Position numbers and translations under genes: made by a program. From positions 1 through 32,090 of the forward strand of contig JAGCWQ010000213.1 of assembly GCA_017961765.1 (NCBI GenBank): a DNA stretch of 32,090 nt. The letters are read 5' to 3'. The notes beneath the pieces were generated by a model, which was given only the letters and a program-made list of their open reading frames with translations, was not told the origin of the DNA and ran no database searches. The DNA comes from Paludibacteraceae bacterium. GTDB lineage: Bacteria; Bacteroidota; Bacteroidia; Bacteroidales; Paludibacteraceae. Of the stretch, positions 1 through 8,436 are shown in pieces; within the stretch, counting starts at the first letter, position 1; the number at the start of each line of letters is the position of its first letter.

Positions 1-415
1 AAAAAAGGAGCAGTGACATAAGGGGAATGTTTGCTGCTTTGATGCGGTATTGGTCTTTTCTTAGTAAATATGCTTTTTCATCAAGTATTAGATCTTCGCC
101 ATGATATTGCAATTCTCCCTTGTCATCTAACAATGGTCTTAGAATATCATATTCTTCTGCGAACTTTTGATAACTATCTCTTGTCCATTCTTCGGGGATA
201 TAACCACGCTGATATAGATTGTAACTCCATATCCAAAACAAGTCATCTATGGTATTTGCAAAAGAATCTTCAACTTTGTCTTCTCCCCAATTCGAAGCGT
301 ACTTCCAAATGTTAAAAGCTCCTTCTGATGTATTTTCGACTTCTGGGTTAAATAGTTTGATACAAGCTTTCCCTTGTGGGCTTTCCTTGTACATATTCCA
401 CAATTGTTTATTCAT
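1..415 (-). CDS. Partial hypothetical protein, N-terminal 138 residues
   Basis: An open frame starts at an ATG on the minus strand (base 415) and stays open for 138 codons to the left edge, so the protein is cut by the window. It starts MNKQLWNMYKES and is rich in acidic and aromatic residues (for example WGEDKVEDSF, FWIWSYNLYQ, GYIPEEWTRD). It has no signal peptide or membrane segment in the visible part, so it is probably cytoplasmic. I do not recognise the family. It starts 88 bases downstream of the AddA-like gene on the same strand, with no evident terminator between them, so it may be the third gene of that operon. This is inferred from spacing only. The real start could be a few codons further in; no clear ribosome binding site decides it. 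Confidence 0.6.
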   Translation of the reverse strand, partial: MNKQLWNMYKESPQGKACIKLFNPEVENTSEGAFNIWKYASNWGEDKVEDSFANTIDDLFWIWSYNLYQRGYIPEEWTRDSYQKFAEEYDILRPLLDDKGELQYHGEDLILDEKAYLLRKDQYRIKAANIPLMSLLLF

Positions 416-503
416 AAGTATATCTTTTGTTCTAAATGATCTATTCCTATTTGTTCTGTTTTATTGAATATAATTAAAAGTGTTCTATTCCTCGTTGCAC
501 AGA

Positions 504-3500
504 TTATTTTATTTCTATTAACATACCACTTATCGGATAGTAAACAAATCGTTTGATTACTTTTTCTCCTGCAGCATCCAAAGCCTCTGCATAGGCGTTG
601 AGTTGACCTGCGTACAAACCTGCATAGTGGGGGGATGTCGCGTCGGTGACGGCCTCCACTTGTGGAAATGTTTTGTAGTCAATCAGCACTGTTCCATTTT
701 TAGTTTGATATACATAGTCAATATTACCCGTGACGATACTGCCGTTCGTTTGCAAACTGCGGAACGGGCGCTCGTGGTATACTGCCTGAGGTTCTCCGTA
801 CTCCTTGTTTAGGAACGCCTGGAGATTGTTCCAAGCTCTGATTATTTCGTCTGAAGGCAACACGTCCTCCAACTCGTGCGAACGGACTAATTGCTCTACT
901 TCTGTTTTGTCTAAATGCTCGATAGCCGCAAAGACATTATGTATGCAATCGCCCACTTCGGAATAATTGCGTCCGTGCAGTTTGCTCGAATTGATTTTAA
1001 TGAATTGCTCGCTTCGATAAATAACTTTTACTGAATCAGATTTGCCTTTCAGACTACTTGGAGCAACCGCCCTCAACTTGGCTTCCGAAGGTTTGTCGGA
1101 ATGATAATCAAGGCGGTGATAAATCTTGGAAGTTGGAATAGTATCGTCATCAACCTTGCTGAAATCTGCATTCACAACTGTAAATGGTACTCCTACACCA
1201 AGCACATCTCCACTGTCGATATCGCCTGCTGCTGTTAGGCCTGAACGTTTGAACCAATTCATTTCTTTATTAACGAACCAAGGTACAAGCACTAATACTT
1301 CAGCGGCACGAGTCATGCCAACATATAGCAGACGAGCGCTTTCTTCAAGGGTATGTTGTTCCAGATTAGCATAATCTTTGGATGCGAACAAAAGTTGGTT
1401 AATTGCTTCTGGTACATTGCATTTAAACAAACCGAAAATCCAAGGTAGTAATCGAATGCACATTTGCGGATAAAGATTTTCAGCCGAAGGCAGGATAGGA
1501 TGGAAATGGTGAATGCCGTAAAAATCTTTCTTCAATATGTCCATCGATTCCCTCGATTCATCCAACAGCAAAAAAACATATTTCCACTCCAAACCTTTTG
1601 CTCCGTGATATGTCAACAGTTGCACTCCATTACCATTAATAGGAATCTTTACTTCGTTCTCATCGAGGAATGACGTAAAGCCAGAAGGTGTTGCGGGTTG
1701 TGCCATCTCGCTGCAACGCTCCTCGAATTGTTTCGCCGCTGCGATAAGAGCCTTGATATCGGTCATCGATTTCTCGATTGGTGTTGACCATCGTTCCATT
1801 ATATTTTTCACATCAAGTTCAACGGCCAATGTTTCCATAAGCGCACCAATTCCTTGATACATCACACTTGGACGCAAGGCGTTCACTCGGCTAATCATTT
1901 CGGTTTGACCAAGCCAAGGTGTCCGTTCCTCTTTTGGGGTGTTGTTGTATTCGAGTTTTGAGTCGATAATAGCCCCAAGTCCCATATTGTCTTGCGTAAG
2001 ATAGGCAATCACTGCTTTTGCCAAGTCATCTTGTGGATTGATGGTAAGTGTGGTCAACGCCATCATCAGTTGGCAAGTCTTGCTATTTTTGTCCAACGTG
2101 GTTTCACGGTCGCAGATAATGTAATATTTTTCAAGTTTCTTTTGTACATCATCGAGGTCCCTGCTTGTTCTTCCAAGAACAGCAATGTCTGATAATTTCA
2201 CACTCTCATTGTCAATAACATTCGCGATATATTGTGCTAAATCGTCTGGTCGCAATTTGGGCGACCTTGGCGACCGTTTTTCGGTAATATTCAGATATCG
2301 CAACGGATTCTTTGCTCTGTCGGCAAGATTAATTTTGAATTTATCGGGGTGCAGTTTCATCGCTGATTTTAGTGGAACTTGCTTTTGTGTATCCTCGCCA
2401 AACACGGGCTTAAATATTTCAACAAACGTTTTGTTGCAAGCATCGACCAATGTCGGCACGCTTCGCCAACTCTCCTCCAAAGTCTCCGACTTGCAATTGT
2501 CGGAACCTTTCTTTTGGGCAATGGCGTCGGCAACTGCTTTGGTAAGTGCTGTGTCGCTGGCACGGAATCCATAGATTGCTTGTTTGGTGTCGCCAACCCA
2601 ATAACTTGTCTTAACCACATCAGACAAAGCCATAAAAATCTTCACTTGGATTGGTGAACAGTCTTGGAACTCATCAACAAACAAATGGGTATAGGTGCGT
2701 CCAATCTCGGCAGCAACTTCCTTATCTTGAAGCAATTGGTACATATAATGCTCAATGTCGCTAAAATCGACTATACGTTTGTCGCGTTTATATTTAGTAT
2801 ATTGCTTGTTCCATTCTTTTGCCAGACGGAATACGATTCGAATATATTTTTCCTGAAGGTCGTACACTTCCTGACTGCGCCAAAGGTCGTTGGCTTTCTG
2901 TTTTGCATCTTCAAGAGTTGCAATTGGTGCGGCATTATTAGGTAGTGCAGGTGCTCCTTTAATTATTGAGCCAAACTCTGTAAACCACACAATATCATTC
3001 TTATAATGACTGCTCTTCCATAATGATTCAATACTTTTGAGTGTCTCACCTTTCTTGTTTGATTCGCGGCAACCCTCAACTTCGGCACGCATAGCCTCCA
3101 AAACATCCAAACGTTGCTTTTGCTCAAGGTGGATACTTTTGCCGTTGCATAATTCACGAAGGATTTTTAGCGATTGTTCAATGCTCGAAGAATAGTCGGT
3201 TATATCAAAACTGATACTCTTTTCAACTATTTCCTTCAGATGGTCTTTCCAGAAGTTATAATCGGGTTTCGAGTCCCCATCTACCACATTGAAAGTCTTT
3301 CGGAATTCGGCAAAGAAATGTAAGTCATCATCAGTAGGAATGTTAGCAATACTCTGATTGATATATGTTGTCTTGGCATTGTCATCCATTACGCCTTGTT
3401 TTGGCGAGAGGCCAATGGTGTACCAGTATTTCTGAATCAATTGCGTTGCCACGCTGTCGATTGTGCCCATCAAGGCATTGTCGAGACGTGACGCATCATC

Positions 3501-3707
3501 GTACTTGCCTCTCTTGAATAACTCTGCTTTGGCTTTCTCTTTGAACTCGTTGGCTGCTTTTACGGTGAAGGTGGTCAGAATCACTTGTTCTGGTTCCACG
3601 TGCTCTGGGTCGTTCTTGCCCCTCGATATAAGGTCGGCCAGTTTTGTTGTCAAAGTATAGGTTTTGCCGCTGCCTGCTCCTGCGCTGATATATGTTATAT
3701 TCTTCAT
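504..3707 (-). CDS. AddA-like UvrD-family helicase with C-terminal PD-(D/E)XK nuclease
   Basis: Predicted superfamily 1A DNA helicase-nuclease of 1067 residues, of the kind that unwinds and resects double-strand DNA ends. Motifs in order: Walker A AGAGSGKT (9-16), motif Ia TTFTVKAANE (about 45-54), Walker B DEFQD (345-349), motif III GDTKQAIYGFRASD (372-385), motif V TYHGAKGLEW (about 699-708) and motif VI LLYVGMTRA (about 793-801). The C-terminus carries a complete RecB/AddA-type nuclease: GDCIHNVF, then GNID (Asp about 997), IDYK (1010-1012) and the QLNAY motif (Gln about 1035). The AddB-like partner ends 6 bases upstream, so the two are surely co-transcribed. From memory, the housekeeping AddA-like helicase of Bacteroidales starts differently (an ASAGSGKTF-type P-loop), so this could be a second, accessory pair. 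That point needs a family comparison. Confidence 0.9.
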   Translation of the reverse strand: MKNITYISAGAGSGKTYTLTTKLADLISRGKNDPEHVEPEQVILTTFTVKAANEFKEKAKAELFKRGKYDDASRLDNALMGTIDSVATQLIQKYWYTIGLSPKQGVMDDNAKTTYINQSIANIPTDDDLHFFAEFRKTFNVVDGDSKPDYNFWKDHLKEIVEKSISFDITDYSSSIEQSLKILRELCNGKSIHLEQKQRLDVLEAMRAEVEGCRESNKKGETLKSIESLWKSSHYKNDIVWFTEFGSIIKGAPALPNNAAPIATLEDAKQKANDLWRSQEVYDLQEKYIRIVFRLAKEWNKQYTKYKRDKRIVDFSDIEHYMYQLLQDKEVAAEIGRTYTHLFVDEFQDCSPIQVKIFMALSDVVKTSYWVGDTKQAIYGFRASDTALTKAVADAIAQKKGSDNCKSETLEESWRSVPTLVDACNKTFVEIFKPVFGEDTQKQVPLKSAMKLHPDKFKINLADRAKNPLRYLNITEKRSPRSPKLRPDDLAQYIANVIDNESVKLSDIAVLGRTSRDLDDVQKKLEKYYIICDRETTLDKNSKTCQLMMALTTLTINPQDDLAKAVIAYLTQDNMGLGAIIDSKLEYNNTPKEERTPWLGQTEMISRVNALRPSVMYQGIGALMETLAVELDVKNIMERWSTPIEKSMTDIKALIAAAKQFEERCSEMAQPATPSGFTSFLDENEVKIPINGNGVQLLTYHGAKGLEWKYVFLLLDESRESMDILKKDFYGIHHFHPILPSAENLYPQMCIRLLPWIFGLFKCNVPEAINQLLFASKDYANLEQHTLEESARLLYVGMTRAAEVLVLVPWFVNKEMNWFKRSGLTAAGDIDSGDVLGVGVPFTVVNADFSKVDDDTIPTSKIYHRLDYHSDKPSEAKLRAVAPSSLKGKSDSVKVIYRSEQFIKINSSKLHGRNYSEVGDCIHNVFAAIEHLDKTEVEQLVRSHELEDVLPSDEIIRAWNNLQAFLNKEYGEPQAVYHERPFRSLQTNGSIVTGNIDYVYQTKNGTVLIDYKTFPQVEAVTDATSPHYAGLYAGQLNAYAEALDAAGEKVIKRFVYYPISGMLIEIK

Positions 3708-3713
3708 AGTGCC

Positions 3714-6500
3714 TTAAAATTTGAGTTGTGTGTAATTGCTGAATCCATAAGTCTCCTTCAACGTTGCATCGTTATAATCTGGTTTCAATGGGAAAAGATT
3801 TTTCTCTTCTGTATCGTTGAAATAGTCAAGTGATTCCAAAGGCGCGCCTTCGCCCAATTCAATTCTGCCCGACATAATCTCGTTGCGGCGGTAACGGTAA
3901 GATGCGATTATCTTGTCTATAATATTACCCTCGCAACCTTTGTTCACCTCAATATGTGTCGCATAGTAACTCTTGAAATCTTCGGTGCTGAACAATTGTC
4001 CGAGTGGCATTAGGAAATATGCCGTTGGCAATACTTTTTCCTCGGTCAGTTCGGTTAACAAATTGGCATATATAGCCAACTGAGAAGAACGATTATTCTG
4101 AAGCAATTCTTGATAGTATTTTCTTGAGCCAGTCCATTTAAAATCGAAAATGACATGCTGGCCATTCTTGCGAACCAATACCATATCGGCAAAACCATGC
4201 ATTGCTGGAGTTTCATCATTTGGCACACCTAGTGTATAGCCTTCAAGTTTCTTCTCGCAAGCAACAACACGCAATTCGTCTTTTTCGATTATATCGATAA
4301 GGTGATTGATACAATCCCACAATTGATTGAATAGCAGTCGGCGTTCAATTGCATTTTCCTGAAGCAACAAAATGGCTCCTTTGGTTTCAATAATATGTTT
4401 AAACATTGTCTTGTAGTTGGCGTCCACTCGTTGTCTTATAGCAGACGCAGTACCACTATGTTCTTTGTCTTCAGGAATATAAAATAGGTGCTGTATGACG
4501 GCATGAGCAACGTTGCCTTTAGTCAAGGCAATGTTGCTTAAATCGCTATGTCCGTTGTCACTGATATATGCTATGTTTTCAAGTGTGTAGTCGATAGGGT
4601 TTTGTAGAAGTTTGTCAATCGATGTCGGACTCTCGTGCTCTTTCCATTTAATCAAGTCGGTGCGTTTAATTTCAGTGTACAAACCATTGTTACCGCAAAC
4701 GGCATTGTTTGTCAAAGCTGGCACGGGAACGTATTTTTCTTCGTTGATTTTCGGTGTGATAGATAACTCTTTGTAGTTCTTCACTTGTTGCTCAATGCGA
4801 ACCATCATTGGGTGTTTGTTCACTGGGGCACCGTCTACAGCATCCACTGTGATTAGTGTCAGTTGTTTTTGGCAGAAAAGCAACGGAAGAAGCAGTGTCT
4901 GTTGTTGTGCCTGTCGTACACTATCGGCATCCCAAAGTTTAACACTGTCTTTCAATTCATACTGTTCAGTGGGGGTGAGAAACTCGGTGTCAGGTGACAT
5001 TGGCTCGAAATTATATAGGCCACCCCACAAGACATTATCGGCTTTGGCTGCTATTTGTCCAGGAAGCGGAATCGTAAACCGAGATGCTGCCTGTGCTTTG
5101 TACTGCTCGAATTCCGAAGGCTCATACAGACAAGTCATGTGTTTCTCAATCTCATTGTATTCCATCTGCGCCGTTGGTTCTAAGTCATCGGTAAGCTCCT
5201 TCAAAGTCTCGCAGAGTTCCGACAGTCGGTTGAGTTGCGATATGCGAAGGTCATCTGAATTCTCCTGCATAAGAATGACTGCGCGTTGACGGCTCCAAGA
5301 ACCAAGCTCGGTCAGAAAGGTGTGCAGTTGTTGAGCCTCAATGGTGGTTGATTCCCTATTCTCAAAATCGGGCAAGAAAAGAGAAACCTTATGCTGGCGA
5401 GCCTTACGCTCCTTATCATCGATAGGTTGTCCTGATTCCTCCTCAACCTTGCCATTTGTCCATTCTTGCACTAACTGATAGCAGTCTTCATTATCAGTAT
5501 CTCGATTTTCAGGAAGCCAACCGCCTTTACGTGCCAGTCGTTCGGCTAGTTGGTAACGGAAATTGCTTGGTAGTGGATGGATGGGTGCATAAAGCCATTG
5601 TAACAACGCTTCAATATTCAACGGGCGCGCCTGAATTGCCACTCCAGTAAAGAACAACTGAATAATCTGCGGTGCCGTGTTTGCTACAGTCGAGCCTGTT
5701 ACTGGTTTCCCCATCATATGTAGATAGTTGTCTGTCAACTTTGCGTCTGACTTAATACATACATCGAAAGCTTCATCCTCCATCATAGCTAGGTACTCCT
5801 CGGCCTCCATGTTGTCTTTGAAATGCCATATTCTAACAGAATCGTCGTTAGTGGCGAGTTCAGTATTGTCAATGTTATCTGCAGTTAGTAATCTCTTCAG
5901 TTTTGCAAGATTGTTGTTGCCATTTATCATAGGTATGGCAAGTCGTTCTAGTTGTGCTCCGTCTTCTACTGCAAGTGAGAATATTTCTTTTAGCACAGGA
6001 TGCAGAAACACTGTATCGAAGGGCATTACAAAGGTCACGTTTTTCATCATTCCCTTTTTCTGCTTCAACCGTTCTATGATAGCCTTTGGGCGTGTGTTTA
6101 CATTGGAATAGTCCTTCTCGGCGAAGATTTGCTCCACGCCTTGCAATACTTTCAGCCTGCAACTTGGTGCGGGGCAATCCTTGGTCCAGCCACAAAAGGC
6201 AAGTGCATCACGCCATTTCAGCATTTCGCGGCTGGTGGCAAGCGGCGACACGGTATAACTATCATACAATTTCTTGTATGCATCTTTACCTTCCTCTTTC
6301 ATATATATTCGCACACACTTGTAGTACTCTACCAATCTTTTTGATGTCGACTGGATGATGGTATGCAACCCAAGATGCAACTCCAAGAAATCTAGCAAAC
6401 TTCCAATATCTGCAATCTGAACATCCATCATCATTGGCTGCTTTTTCATTCCTAAATAGGCACAGCCGCCTTTGTAATCAAAACTGAAAAAAACTTTCAT
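3714..6500 (-). CDS. AddB-like PD-(D/E)XK nuclease, helicase partner
   Basis: Large 928-residue partner of the adjacent helicase. The N-terminal and middle parts show no P-loop, as in RecC or an inactivated AddB-type helicase fold; the segment near RPLNIEALLQWLYAP is reminiscent of the same region in AddB/RecC proteins. The C-terminus has an intact nuclease: GNVAHAVIQHLF, GFAD (Asp about 772), IFDFK (786-788) and SSQLAIYA (Gln about 807). The four-cysteine iron-sulfur cluster that frames the Bacillus AddB nuclease is not visible. It is the first gene of the operon, 6 bases before the AddA-like gene. Together they would resect DNA ends for recombination or degrade foreign DNA. The nuclease and the pairing are clear from sequence; which of the two jobs it does is not. 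Confidence 0.85.
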   Translation of the reverse strand: MKVFFSFDYKGGCAYLGMKKQPMMMDVQIADIGSLLDFLELHLGLHTIIQSTSKRLVEYYKCVRIYMKEEGKDAYKKLYDSYTVSPLATSREMLKWRDALAFCGWTKDCPAPSCRLKVLQGVEQIFAEKDYSNVNTRPKAIIERLKQKKGMMKNVTFVMPFDTVFLHPVLKEIFSLAVEDGAQLERLAIPMINGNNNLAKLKRLLTADNIDNTELATNDDSVRIWHFKDNMEAEEYLAMMEDEAFDVCIKSDAKLTDNYLHMMGKPVTGSTVANTAPQIIQLFFTGVAIQARPLNIEALLQWLYAPIHPLPSNFRYQLAERLARKGGWLPENRDTDNEDCYQLVQEWTNGKVEEESGQPIDDKERKARQHKVSLFLPDFENRESTTIEAQQLHTFLTELGSWSRQRAVILMQENSDDLRISQLNRLSELCETLKELTDDLEPTAQMEYNEIEKHMTCLYEPSEFEQYKAQAASRFTIPLPGQIAAKADNVLWGGLYNFEPMSPDTEFLTPTEQYELKDSVKLWDADSVRQAQQQTLLLPLLFCQKQLTLITVDAVDGAPVNKHPMMVRIEQQVKNYKELSITPKINEEKYVPVPALTNNAVCGNNGLYTEIKRTDLIKWKEHESPTSIDKLLQNPIDYTLENIAYISDNGHSDLSNIALTKGNVAHAVIQHLFYIPEDKEHSGTASAIRQRVDANYKTMFKHIIETKGAILLLQENAIERRLLFNQLWDCINHLIDIIEKDELRVVACEKKLEGYTLGVPNDETPAMHGFADMVLVRKNGQHVIFDFKWTGSRKYYQELLQNNRSSQLAIYANLLTELTEEKVLPTAYFLMPLGQLFSTEDFKSYYATHIEVNKGCEGNIIDKIIASYRYRRNEIMSGRIELGEGAPLESLDYFNDTEEKNLFPLKPDYNDATLKETYGFSNYTQLKF

Positions 6501-6581
6501 TGTCGATAAAATAAGAGGTTCTATATATTTCCCTGTAAACGGCAGTGCTCAATAGCGCCTGTTTAGGAAATATCTAGTTTT

Positions 6582-6589
6582 CAAAGATA
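6582..6589 (-). promoter_or_regulatory. -7 promoter element for the AddB/AddA-like operon
   Basis: The minus strand reads TATCTTTG, an exact match to the Bacteroides -7 element TAnnTTTG, about 80 bases upstream of the AddB-like start. No good TTTG is seen at the -33 position, so only half of the promoter is convincing. The predicted leader is about 75 nt. Confidence 0.5.
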
Positions 6590-6809
6590 TAAAATAAATA
6601 AGAATAAAAAATGCTAATATTGTTTTTTCAAACCTGCATATGTTGATGAAATGATTAATTGAAATATAGTAAGAATAGCTTCCAAATGGCAAAATATGAA
6701 AACAATTAAATTATAGATTTATGATATAGTGGTGAAAATCAGAAAAGAAGTAAACTCCATTCTATAAAATTGCGTATATACGCAAAAAATAGAATGGTAG
6801 TGTGCAATC

Positions 6810-6908
6810 GGCCTGTAAGGCCTAACCGTCCATAGCCCAGGGCATCGCCCTGGGGAAAAATGACGCATGGAAATACGCCCTGAAAGGGCAAAAGAAGATT
6901 TGTTTAGA
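6810..6908. repeat. REP-like multi-hairpin block, copy 1
   Basis: A 99-bp block with three near-perfect small palindromes, each with a 3-base loop: GGCCT-gta-AGGCC (6810-6822), CCCAGGGC-atc-GCCCTGGG (6836-6854) and GCCCT-gaa-AGGGC (6877-6889), ending in TTTAGA. The same block returns at 7441-7536 in the same orientation with a few substitutions. A further lone hairpin GCCCC-gtt-GGGGC follows at 6939-6951. The size, GC-rich short stems and nearness to a RAYT-type transposase fit REP-like elements (family knowledge). Open frames across it are short and are interrupted by the palindromes. Confidence 0.75.
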
Positions 6909-6976
6909 TGTGGCATTCTTAGTCTATTGTATACTTTTGCCCCGTTGGGGCGCCAACCCGTCACCCCATGCTACTC

Positions 6977-7371
6977 AGGGCGTTGCCCTGAGCTATGTAG
7001 AGGTTGGACTTTCAGTCCGTGGAGGGGAAGTCGGGGTTGCCTTCGAATAGTTTCCAAAACTTGTGAAATAATTAGGGCGTTGCCCAGAACTATGTGGAGG
7101 GTGGACTTTTAGTCCGTGGAGGGGAAGTCGGGGTTGTCTCCGAATAGTTTTCCAAACTTGCGAAATATTTAGGGTGTTGCCCTGAGCTATGTAGAGGTTG
7201 GACTTTCAGTCCGTGGAGGGGAAGTCGGGGTTGTCTTCGAATAGTTTCCCAAACTTGCGAAATAATTAGGGCGTTGCCCTGAAATATGAGGAGGTTGGAC
7301 TTTCATTTCAGTCCGTGGAGGGAGAGGGGAGGATTTCTCCGAAAAAAATCCTTAACATGCGAAATATGATT
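6977..7371. repeat. Tandem array of four REP-like units, 97-bp period
   Basis: Units begin at 6977, 7074, 7171 and 7268, exactly 97 bases apart each time. Each unit starts with a hairpin of the form AGGGC-gtt-GCCCT, then about 17 bases later has GGACT-ttc-AGTCC (7006-7018 in unit 1), then GTGGAGGGGAAGTCGGGGTTG and an AT-rich tail ending TTGCGAAATAATT or similar. Unit 2 has lost part of its first stem (AGGGCGTTGCCCAG). Unit 4 is full length but diverged: it has an extra TTTCA in the second loop and a changed tail. Units abut with no unique spacers, so this is not a CRISPR array. It probably arose by tandem duplication of a two-hairpin REP-type element. Confidence 0.85.
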
Positions 7372-7440
7372 AAATTGTCATTTGGTTTGTATCATCATCG
7401 GGAAGGAAAAGAATCTTCTTATTGCCTTTGTACAACTTAT

Positions 7441-7536
7441 GGCCTGAAAGGCCTAAACGTCCATAGCCCAGGGCATCACCCTGGGAAAAATGACGCACGG
7501 AAATGCGCCCTGAAAGGGCAAAAGGAATTGTTTAGA
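7441..7536. repeat. REP-like multi-hairpin block, copy 2
   Basis: Direct repeat of the block at 6810-6908. Its palindromes are GGCCT-gaa-AGGCC (7441-7453), CCCAGGG-catca-CCCTGGG (7467-7485) and GCCCT-gaa-AGGGC (7507-7519), and it ends in TTTAGA (7531-7536). Relative to copy 1 the central hairpin has one broken base pair and the first loop differs (gaa for gta). The two copies bracket the 97-bp tandem array, so the whole locus reads block, array, block, transposase gene. Confidence 0.75.
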
Positions 7537-7666
7537 TTGATACAAAAACGATGTTTCTTTGTATTTCGAATGGTAATGAATGAGTTTTAAAATAAATCCT
7601 CCTATTTATTCCCCTGTTTTTTAAAATTGCGGGTGTACATATTTCTCTGATAATTTTTATTTCGAC

Positions 7667-7697
7667 TTTGCAATCTGCGAAATTTTATATACCTTTG
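7667..7697 (+). promoter_or_regulatory. Promoter of the RAYT-like gene
   Basis: TTTG (7667-7670), 19 bases, then TACCTTTG (7690-7697): a full match to the Bacteroides housekeeping promoter (TTTG, 19-21 bases, TAnnTTTG). Transcription would start near 7703, giving a leader of about 150 nt before the transposase ATG. The leader contains CTATGGTT (7705-7712) and its exact reverse complement AACCATAG (7807-7814), which could close a long-range stem. Confidence 0.65.
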
Positions 7698-7851
7698 TCA
7701 AAACCTATGGTTGTTGTGCGAATGTCCAAAACAACATACTTATGACTCTTGTGGATGATAGAAAGGCTTCGTCCAAAGATTCTATGCTTTTGTGTCAAAG
7801 CAAAGAAACCATAGTCTATTGGAGATGTATTTTGTTTAATGAGTGAGAAAT

Positions 7852-8307
7852 ATGGCACAATCGTTATCTAAAATTTATTTGCATATAATATTCCATATAA
7901 AAACCACGAGTCCTCCTATTCGTTTGCTCGATTTGGAACGTGTTCATGCTTATATAGGTCAATTGATCAACAAAACTGGGTGTATAAATATATATGTAGG
8001 TGGGGTTGAAAATCATGTGCATATGTTATGCTTGTTGTCACGAGAAGAAACCGTTTCTCATTTGGTGGAAGAGGTGAAGCGTAATAGTAGTAGATGGATA
8101 AAAACAATAGATGGATGGTATCGAAATTTTGCATGGCAAGGAGGCTATGGGGCTTTTTCTGTAAGTCAATCGGTTGTGGAAAAAACGTTGGATTATGTAA
8201 AAAATCAAAGGAGACATCATGAACGGCGATCGTTTGAGGAGGAATATACTGCTTTTTTGAATTTATATGGAATCGAGTTTGCTGAACAATATGTATTTCG
8301 GGATTGA
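7852..8307 (+). CDS. REP-associated tyrosine transposase (Y1/IS200-like, RAYT)
   Basis: Intact 151-residue single-domain Y1 transposase. The HUH motif is NHVHML (His55, His57) and the likely catalytic tyrosine is Tyr115 in TLDYVKNQRRHH, followed by the SFEEEY segment common in Bacteroidota members. WQGGYGAFSVS at about 95-105 is also typical. Such enzymes nick and rejoin single-stranded DNA at short hairpins. I chose the ATG at 7852 (MAQSLSKIYLH), where homologues begin as far as I recall; a GTG lies three codons upstream. No IS605-type tnpB accompanies it and no IS ends flank it, while an array of REP-like hairpins lies 300-1000 bases upstream. This makes a domesticated RAYT more likely than an ordinary IS200. 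It has its own consensus promoter. Confidence 0.85.
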   Translation: MAQSLSKIYLHIIFHIKTTSPPIRLLDLERVHAYIGQLINKTGCINIYVGGVENHVHMLCLLSREETVSHLVEEVKRNSSRWIKTIDGWYRNFAWQGGYGAFSVSQSVVEKTLDYVKNQRRHHERRSFEEEYTAFLNLYGIEFAEQYVFRD

Positions 8308-8436
8308 GGTATGTGTCAGAATGCTATCAATATAGACTGTCGCCCTTTCTGATCGGAAAAAGGAAGATGTGTTATGTCCTCAAAGTTATATACTTCACGA
8401 TATCAACAATTTCCTTATCTCTGGCCCCTTCCCCCT

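Noticed and set aside
6977-7371. 97-bp repeats as a CRISPR array
   Set aside because: The units abut and there are no unique spacers; each unit has two hairpins, unlike a CRISPR repeat.
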